A DNA stretch of 27,701 bases from Phlegmacium glaucopus (taxonomy: Eukaryota; Basidiomycota; Agaricomycetes; Agaricales; Cortinariaceae), in contig MU130530.1 in NCBI GenBank assembly GCA_015039465.1, positions 1-27,701 of the forward strand, written 5' to 3'. This document shows, piece after piece, positions 20,124 through 27,701 of this stretch (positions are counted from its first letter, which is position 1; every line of letters begins with the position of its first letter). Below the pieces are notes generated by a model. It saw only the letters and a list, made by a program, of their open reading frames with translations. It made no database searches and had not been told where the DNA came from. Position numbers and translations under genes: made by a program.

Positions 20124-20846
20124 GGAGAACATATTGATAATATGCGGATTGTGACTGTCACTGACTGACAGTCTGACACTGTGACAGTTTGTCGGAATCA
20201 ATTCATTTGTGTATATACAAGGATATCATACATAAATATAACCTAGAAAACATACATAGTAACTAGAATGTAAATGGCAAAATTTCGTTGAGCCAGGGTA
20301 AGGGCTTTCCCTACTACAAGTACACTGGCCCATGACGTACACCCGCTTCGGAACTAAGAACCTAGTACAACCCTACAGGGATACCAAGTCCGCCCAAAGT
20401 TTATGTAAGCATCAGATGCAACAGACGACGACGAAGTGCTCAGCCTCCTTCTGGATCGATGTCTTCGCTGTCATCTTTCAGATTCCTCACTCTGGCTGGA
20501 TCTCTAGTCGCTGACCGAGATAGTGACTCTTACCTGTCATTTGGTGTGCTTGCAAATCAAGTCCAGACTCCAATGCATCTGCGCTTGATTTCCTCACGTT
20601 GAGTGACAACCAAATTATCATTGAACTCTGACAGACTACATTTCAGCAATGCAATCAGTAACCAACCTAATTATGTGTGCAAGTTCATATCCGTGGATTT
20701 TTCATCTGGAATCGTTTCTGGGACTGTACCAAGAAAGCAGTTTTCTATTCTTGAGATTAGGAGGGACCTAGCGGTCATATATTACTCAACTCAATGGCGA
20801 TTACTCACTCGTGGCTCATCTTTGGCTCTCCATTCATATCATTGCA
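20124..20846. other. Region without a recognised gene
   Basis: The first part (about 20190-20240) matches the far 5' flank of the F-box units (compare 3838-3875). An inverted motif AGGGTAAGGGCTTTCCCT lies near 20297-20314. Open frames at 20332-20514 and 20603-20914 are short, start without context and are not recognisable. The upstream part of the zinc-protein gene may lie here. Confidence 0.4.
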
Positions 20847-22010
20847 ATGGGCCCCAATATTGGCCATCTCATTGCTCAGCTTCCACAATATTTGTCACCT
20901 ACACCATACGATGACTGCCGTTTTTTCCAATCCACTAGCTCTGAGCTCGTTATATTCAGCCCCATGGCAGGTGAATATGTTACTGTTGCATGGTACGATA
21001 TACATTCAATTGATATTCCTCTTTTCTGATTCTTGAACATTGATGGCAGGCCAACCTCCCATGGGCGTCGTATACAACCAAATGGCATCAAGGCATGGCT
21101 CCGCCTCCGTGGCCTTCATTGGCCTTGCTTCTGCAGCCTTACGAGCGAAGACCCACAATCCTTATCCACACAAATTGTGGAGGCATTGGATGGGCGCGTC
21201 TATGCATTGTGCCATAGCACTCCCAGCAAGTGCGGTTTTCGAAGTATGTACTGCTATACTATTTAGTAGTATCCAGTTGTTAATTTCCTCTTGCTCTTCG
21301 TCAGTGAACCTTTCGGAACTTTATCACAGTGCCCTCCTCAAGTCCGAGTTCAACCACTTGCCCACTCTCAGTAAGGTTTTTCCCCTGCTAGATTTATGCT
21401 TTGGCTAACATGTTATTTAGCTGTGAATCCTGCAGGACCCGACATGGAAGTACTCCTCACTGCGTTTCGTACGGGTTCTCACATGGGGCGTGCTCCATAC
21501 TTCGAGGGTTACTGTGGTGAACATGAAACCAAATATGTTGGTACTGTACAACTAGCTGGGGCCTCAGCAGTCGATAGGACCTTGGATTCTGGGTTGTCAT
21601 GTAAGCGCAAACACGCGACTAGGAATTAGCCAAAGTTAACCACCTCTGAAGATCGTCATCGTGTGCTTCCTCTCAGCCATGAAGTTGCTTGTCACCGCCG
21701 CCGTCGCCTTGATGATGAAAGCCAATGTTTCGCTACCAGCATCCCTGTACCTCTGCCAACGTCATATGCATACACTCGTCGCCGAGGCCGGGTCAACGCA
21801 ATTGCAGGTCCGTCAGTAATCTGCCCCACTTGTGAGAGCCAAGGGCTTCCCTCAGAGGCAGAGGAGGATATCCTGGCACGTCTGTCAGCCAGTGATGGTG
21901 TCTCATCATTCGAGATGCAAGGGCTAATTGATAAATGTGATTTATGCCACAAATATTTTTTATCAAGCCATTTACGTGTACATATTCGTACTTGTGATGC
22001 TGGTTTCTGA
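20847..22010 (+). CDS. Cys/His-rich protein, possible zinc-binding, five exons
   Basis: Exons 20847-20992, 21050-21243, 21305-21370, 21421-21600 and 21652-22010 join in frame to 315 codons (314 aa plus stop); the introns are 57, 61, 50 and 51 nt, all GT-AG. I do not recognise the family with certainty. The middle part has LHWPCFCS, later GRVYALCHSTPSKCGFRMNL, which resembles a GRF-type zinc finger (GR-x-Y-x2-C-x7-CGF). The C-terminal part has CPTCES and then CDLCHKYFLSSHLRVHIRTC, a C-x2-C-x7-H-x3-H-x3-C arrangement like a zinc knuckle. A basic stretch (CHRRRRLDD) lies between. It converges on the MULE transposase gene, with stops 159 bp apart, so it might be an accessory gene of that transposon or a host gene. 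The start Met 20847 is a choice; the frame is open back to 20772. Confidence 0.65.
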
Positions 22011-22169
22011 TCGTATGTGGGTACTAGATATTGGTATATATTTTGTATCAGCTCATTTATATCAATTACTATTATTGCGGCGCTTCTTCACTTTGGGTGA
22101 TCAACTTTATCTATAAAATATGCTTAAAGGAAGGAGTAATATTGATTTTCCAATGTCTATGAGAAAATA

Positions 22170-24907
22170 TTACAATGGGGCATGGGAGGCCTTCCATTTC
22201 TGTCTGCGCTCTGGAGAGGGCGGAAGCAGGACAGCTGGCCTCTTGCGCTTATGTTGGGTTTGATCTGTCACAAACGATGAGAGTTGTTCAGATATAGGTA
22301 AAGTTTGCTCGGGACAGAGTTTCGAGTCGTTCCTACTATTTGAGAGTGTATCTGATATGTTTTGAGGTTGTTCGTATTGCGAAATGCTAGCATGAATGAT
22401 AGATGTTACATCCAAAAATTCACGCAATTCTTGACTTGCAGTCTTCGATGAAAGTGAGCTCTCGACAAGAAGGTTTGCAATGCCATGCAGGCTGGGAAGT
22501 AGCTTCTTGATTTCGTAGTTAATTTTTTCTTTAACCTGCATTGAAATTGCTAGGTGCTGTGAATCATGGTCGAATTGTATAGGGGCCTAGAAATGATTAG
22601 AGTCAACAAAAGTGAGAATTGTGATGAATGCATCAACATTAATTTACCCCACTCCATTCTGGCCTGTCTGACTCGGATTCAGTGTCAGCTTCTGAAACTG
22701 AGCCTGTGTTGCTTGCCAACTCTGTCAACCTGGGGTCTTCTTGCTCATCAAGCGTCGTTCCATCATCTCCAAGTGCTTGAATTACAATGGGGTTCCAAGG
22801 AATGACTGGAGGGCTTGGCGGCCTATGTGTAAGAGATGTCACAGTGATAGGATTGAGAAGTGATTGAATAGATAGCTTGCGATCAGTAGGTACCACACAG
22901 CTCTCCCTCCGATGTGATGCTAGAACCTCAGCATCACACTTTGATTGGGGATAGTTGAAAGGAGCCTCGTATTTATTGCTAACCCACCAATCAATTGTTT
23001 GACGAACAGCACGTAAATGCTTGCAGGCGCCACCATTGGAGGCAAAATCAGGGCAAGAACACGATGCCTCTCCAGATCGACAAATATCTATCTGGTATGG
23101 TGATGGCTGGTTAAGGCTTTCACATGAAGCAGTGAATTTATCGACAGTAGCACCACGAGTGATAGATAGACGATTTGAGCATAAAATCTCCAGAGCACCA
23201 TTTTCACGGAGAGTATCTTTTTCCCACCAGCAAAGCGGTGCTGATCTCTCCCGCATGAGTTTTTGACGAGTATCAAAAAGGTTGACACCTCCAGAACATG
23301 ACTGAAATCGTGTTGAGAGCCATTGTTTATATTTGTGCTGTGCTTTTCGGTGTTGGTAGACTCCAGGGAGAATGCGTGTGATCAGAAGATGGATAAGACT
23401 GTCAAAACGGAGTCGATGGCCTGAGTGAAGGTGAGCGGCAAGATGCTTTCGTTTTAGGATTGCATTGAAGGACTCAAGATGGTTTGTTGTTGGTATCACG
23501 CCTTCAACTGGTATCTTTAGGATAGTTGAAGCTGCAACCCTACCCCATCCTGACCAGCTCTTCCACATTGGCAGTGGCATCCACTGCGATACAAGGTAAT
23601 CAAGATGTTTCATGCCACCATGTGCGGCAGGCAATGATGCAGTATCTGATAAAAGCCGCTCAAATACTGCACGCTGTTGGTTAATAATCACTATTGCAAC
23701 ACTGTGATCCACCGTTCCAATGAGTCTAAGAGTATAGATCAGGAAACCGCGAAACAATTTACCCTGAAGCAGACTTACTTGACTTCCAAGCTTGCTAGAG
23801 CACCCTTTACATGATCTTTCCAAAATTCAGTACCAGCACAACGTAATATAGATTTTTGGTGATTTGTCCAGCACTGGCGCAAGTGGAACTTGCAAATAAG
23901 TAGACATATTTGGGGCCAGACATTTAGCAGAGCACCTCGTTCCTTAGTATCTGTATCGGTAATGGCTACCAGTGGGGTAAATGGTGTTTCTGAACCGTTG
24001 GATAGATGTCTCTCCCACTGTGATAAAAGCTTCTGAAGAATTGCAGTATTGTAACCAGCATGGGTTGCACGATTGCCGGTAGGAGCTGAAAAGAGAAGGA
24101 ATGTGACTGGAACGCCCTTTCCATCTTCATCTCGTGCGAGGGCAATAAATAAGAGCAGACGTGATGAACAAACCCCAAAGGTTCCGTCAAGAACAATTTG
24201 AGATTGATGAGCATACTTCCATGCACCCGCGTCCATCTCAGGAGTTGAAATGCAGATTTCAAAACGTTCATCAGCCTCGCTCCGAGCTGAATAGTGGAAA
24301 ATAGCCTCTCTGATTATAGGATTGAAATTTGAAGATGTCGGGTTCAACCAGTCATCAATGTTATATTGGGGTTGTTGGCGTACATCAATGCCATGATGGC
24401 GACTAAACTTTTGGTATAGAGTAGAGTTGTCGGTGGGAAGGAAGTGGTAACGAACATTGACATTTGATGGGTTGTTTTCTTGCATACCATCATATGCACG
24501 ACTGTCAATCATTGAACGATTCTTTTCTTGAATGGCGGAAATGCTAAAAGTGTGGAATAAATTGTCAAGTTGGAGGAATGAACAATTTCATGTCGTGCAG
24601 AAACATACCTTGCACCATCCTCCAGTTGGTCCAAAGCCACTTTATATACATGTTCGTGAAGTGGGACTGCTGGTAGCTGGGTCAACACAGCGCTTTGGCA
24701 TGCTGCATTATGGGCAAAATAGCCAACAACGCGTGTTACTTCACCATTACTTTCACGTTCTGTAATTTCAACATGGGCTAAACAGCCAGTGTATTCATAT
24801 GGTACTCGGCGTTGCCATGTCTTTGAATTATTCTTCGCAGGGCTGTCATGCTTGCGTTCTTCATGTTTCTGCCTAGTCTTTGGATCGTAGCCACATGCAC
24901 TTGACAA
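22170..24907 (-). CDS. MULE-type transposase with SWIM zinc finger
   Basis: Exons 24907-24609, 24543-23779, 23725-22648 and 22586-22170 join in frame to 852 codons plus stop; GT-AG introns of 65, 53 and 61 nt. The MULE domain (RNase H fold) has D219 in VLDGTFG, D296 in AITDTDTKERGAL, KFHLRQCW at about 318-325 and E439 in NHLESFN, the expected DDE set. A SWIM finger CSC-x9-CKH is at 577-591. Before the MULE domain are GYFAHNAACQSA and the LNP repeat region typical of basidiomycete members. The C-terminal part is Ser/Pro- and charge-rich with KRKRP near the end (possible nuclear signal). No ATG: the first exon opens after TAA directly upstream, so an upstream exon, or a small deletion at about 24895-24908, is likely. 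Otherwise no lesion is seen. It would cut and paste its own element; the ends were not found. Confidence 0.9.
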
Positions 24908-25871
24908 TTATTTCATTGTCAGGAATAGGTTTAGCAGATCAAAAACATCAAGCCTGGATACCATTGATACAATATACGCCTACGCTTGTCCCTGCTGCCT
25001 ACAGTCCAGCTCGTACTCCACTGAACATTCCAACGGCTCTCCAACTGACAACGTGAGGGTCGGTCTAGCCCTAATTTTACCAACAGCAATTGTGCATTAT
25101 ATTGACTCTCAGGCTGATTCTCTTCAAAATAATGGATATCGTGTTTGCATTGTTCATAGATGAGCTTGATTGTGGCTACCTGATGTGGTGTATGGGTTAG
25201 ATGGCGAGTATATACCTAACAGAAATTAATGAGTTGAAGTTGAAATGACATTAAACCGTTAGATACACACATTGGATGATGATGACCCCATTTTTTCGAG
25301 GTGAGCGATTGTGGAAATATTTGAAAATGTGGTTGACGACACTGGAGAAGCCATATAACCGAAGAAATAAGGGCAGTGGATAGAGGGCAAAAACCTGAAG
25401 GGTTGCTTCTGAGAGAGCTCATCCAAGCACCGTAAATTTTGCACTCACTTAGGTTAGGTGTCATTCTTCTGGTCATGATCGACACGTCCTACCAAAAGAA
25501 TTGCATAGCGGCCATCAGGGGCTGGTTGTATTATGTATACAAGTGCAACATTATTAAGAAACCTGCCTACATTGAGCACAATTAGAATCACAATGCAAAC
25601 AACGGTTGACAATATAGCTATAATAGAACTCACCAATGAGTCACGATTGAAGGCCACAGACTCATATTCGAAGAGGGATGGTGCTGGAGGGTAGATCAAC
25701 TACAATGAGAAATAAAAAGAGGGCAAAAAGAGCAGTACTTTACCTTGCAACCATAACGATTAATGAATTGCTTGAAGTCCATGTAATTGAGGTGGACCTC
25801 TGAGGATCACAGCAGGAAGTTGCTTCAATGGTTTCTGTGCGCTCTGGTGTCAAGGGCCAGGCCCACGAAAG
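24908..25871. other. Region between MULE and hAT elements
   Basis: Minus strand: a short possible gene start at 25782 (MDFKQFINRYGCK), donor GTAAAG, a 44-nt intron and a second exon 25699-25634 (LIYPPAPSLFEYESVAFNRD) with a GTGAGT donor. Nothing after it joins convincingly; open frames at 25485-25216 and 25444-25259 overlap and are unrecognised. It may hold the missing N-terminal exon of the MULE gene or a decayed third gene. Confidence 0.3.
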
Positions 25872-25887
25872 TAGGGTTACCAAAGTT

Positions 25888-26036
25888 CGGTTCAGTTCAG
25901 TTCACCCTCCCTTTTGCCCGAACCATGAACTGAACCGTTTAGGTTTTGCCTGAACTGAACCTGAACTGAACTGAACCATTATGAACCGGTTCTCACAGTT
26001 CAGTTCAGTTCAAGAACCAGTTCGAACCACTGAACC
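25888..26036. repeat. Subterminal TTCAGTTCAG repeats of hAT
   Basis: Many copies of GGTTCAGTTCAG and its reverse complement CTGAACTGAACC in both orientations, just inside the element end. Such clusters usually bind the transposase zinc finger. Confidence 0.75.
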
Positions 26037-26091
26037 GTATGTAAATTGACAAATGTCCATTTTATTGAGTATATAGTCAATAAGCACCCAA

Positions 26092-27701
26092 CTATTTAAT
26101 TTCTATGATCTCTACAGCCTCATGAGAAGCAGCATCATCAGAAACATTTAAGAATTTAGTTCTGTAAGCATCTCTGAGGATCTGAACCCTCCCAAAGGCT
26201 GTAGGATCTATACGTGTACGCTGTAGAGTGCCAACTAAACCTGCCGCAGAGAAGGCTCTCTCAGAAGCAACTGATGACCCCTGTATAGCAAGGTAGTCAC
26301 GGGCAATGCGAGACAAGGTAGGGTATTGTCTTGAGTGATACTGTGAAACTTGAATTAGAGAAAGAAGATGTAAAATAATAACAACATACCCCCCACCACT
26401 TCACTGGGTTCAACCCATCCCCAGGCTCAAGAGGACTGTTGATATAGTCCAGAAGCTCCTTCCTAGGATTCTGACCTACATCATTTTCCGAAGCAGACCT
26501 CTTGAGGGATGAAAGTATCCAGTTGGAGCCATATCCATTGAAGGAACTATTGGCACCTTTATAAAGGACTTAGATCAATACATAAGTAATAAAGATTAAT
26601 GCTAACCTTGGCCCTTGACTTCTGATGTTGAGGTTGATGTTTTTGGCTTCTTAGGTGGTTTATAATATGTGTCAAACTTGTTAAAAGTCAGTGTTGATAT
26701 GTTCATTGATGAGGAGTACACATACAACATGTTCAAGAGCAGAATATCCAGCATCATAATATGATTTATCCCATTTATCCATACAATATTCAAGCTTGAT
26801 TGAAGGATGCAAGGCTGGAAAATAAATGAGGAATAAAACCTATTTTATGGAAGAAAAAAACTCACCAAGGCAGATGAAGTAGGTATCACTTTCATCAATA
26901 GTCTTATACCATTTCCGTAACTTCTCCAAGCCACATTTAAGAGCATCAGCAACAGGCAAAAATTTTGGTGTATCATACATAATTTCCCAACGTGTTTGAA
27001 GTAACTCCAGAATTGGAATTGTCTTCCATGCAACTGACTGAGTTTCTGAAGAGAAAGAGGCTTGGGCTCCACGTGGCTCCTAATTATGGATCAGAATATA
27101 AGTATTAAGATATTGAAGAAACTTACCGCAAGAACCTCCTTAATAAGGCTCAGCAATTTCCACTCATCTTCTTTGAGTTGATAGTCTGAGTATTGCTTGT
27201 TCCTCAGTTTCGGAAGAATTTCATCTGCAAACAGGCAAAATTTTTTGACAGCCTGATAATGAGGTCATTAATAAGATTAATGAAAAGAAAGCATTAAAAT
27301 ACCTTTTTGCACAAAACAAACCGCTCAATTAAGTCATACATTGATCCCCAACGGGTCCGTACCCACTTGACAAGCTCTAGTGGGGGTAAACCTTCATCTC
27401 GAGAGACCTTGGCAAAGTATGCCTTGGCCTGAGGTGAAGCACGAATCTAGCTTGGTAATTATCATCTGAAAATAAAATATAAAAAGTGAAAATACCTGAT
27501 TTACAAGGGCAAGAACCTTTCCGAGAACGTCACCCGCAGTGAAATCAACTACATCATCAATTTCCTCCTCATCAGGGACATTCGCTAATTCAGACCAGTC
27601 AGCAAGCCAGTCCTCCTCGTCATCACCATACATATCCTCCTCCTCCTCATCCTCTACAGAAACTGTACCATTTTTGGTTGATTTTTTATTCTTTGGAGCA
27701 C
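26092..27701 (-). CDS. hAT transposase, C-terminal part (start off the window)
   Basis: Eight exons on the minus strand: beyond 27701 to 27496, 27446-27303, 27252-27127, 27079-26866, 26814-26726, 26676-26607, 26556-26390 and 26340-26092. All seven introns are 47-51 nt, GT-AG, and the phases agree throughout, giving about 420 residues with no stop. The visible part begins with an acidic linker (EDEEEEDMYGDDEEDW), then KVSRDEGLPPLELVKWVRTR, typical of the hAT catalytic region after its insertion, then LHPSIKLEYCMDKWDKSYYD, and ends in the dimerisation domain WWGYHSRQYPTLSRIARDYL followed by IQGSSVASERAFSAAG. The N-terminal BED finger and first catalytic Asp are outside. No lesion in view, so it may be active, and it could be the source of activity for 8-bp-duplication elements, although its end differs from theirs. 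Confidence 0.92.

Larger units (their letters stand above)
25872..27701 (-). mobile_element. hAT element, right part outside the window
   Basis: The transposase-3' end of the element lies at about 25872, where TAGGGTTACCAAAGTTCGG begins after unrelated sequence. It contains the hAT transposase gene on the minus strand and runs past the window edge, so the other end and the 8-bp target duplication cannot be compared. Confidence 0.7.

Noticed and set aside
20332..20514. 60-codon plus-strand frame
   Set aside because: Too short, no splice context, no family resemblance.

Overview
The window reads as repeat-rich accessory DNA from a fungus, most likely an Agaricomycete basidiomycete. Genes are split by very short GT-AG introns (about 44-69 nt). 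The host-gene families seen are an F-box/WD-like family, an adenylate-forming enzyme and an APH-like kinase. The mobile elements (copia, MULE with SWIM finger, hAT) are of types common in mushroom genomes. The species cannot be named from the sequence alone. No rRNA, tRNA or CRISPR was found.

Left part (1-11.3 kb plus 17.8-19.4 kb): a tandem cluster of five minus-strand copies (A-E, left to right) of one four-exon F-box gene. B (1973-3604) and C (4136-5740) splice into intact 481- and 473-codon proteins. A is a 3' fragment. D has a nonsense codon, a frameshift and a transposon in intron 2. E has a nonsense codon and is split by a copia retrotransposon. Between C and D lie fragments of an AMP-binding enzyme gene (+) and an APH-like gene (-) joined tail to tail.

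Transposons inside the cluster: a 175-bp element beside B; two elements with 8-bp target duplications and shared ends (8776-9405, 10134-10641); a 6.57-kb copia element (11256-17824) with 263-bp LTRs differing at two positions, a GGGTC target duplication and a half-tRNA primer site; a 1.56-kb DNA element nested in the copia pol gene; and a 710-bp element upstream of E. The result is a three-level nest: F-box gene, then copia, then DNA element.

Right part (19.4-27.7 kb): a plus-strand five-exon gene for a 314-aa Cys/His-rich protein of unknown function faces a minus-strand MULE transposase gene with MULE and SWIM domains; their ends are 159 bp apart. The window closes with a hAT element whose intact, eight-exon transposase runs off the right edge and whose end at about 25872 carries dense TTCAGTTCAG repeats.

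The parts most worth following up are the convergent MULE/zinc-protein pair, the two elements with CATCAG ends and apparent 2-bp target duplications, the recent copia copy with a mutated protease motif, and the shared nonsense sites in the F-box copies.
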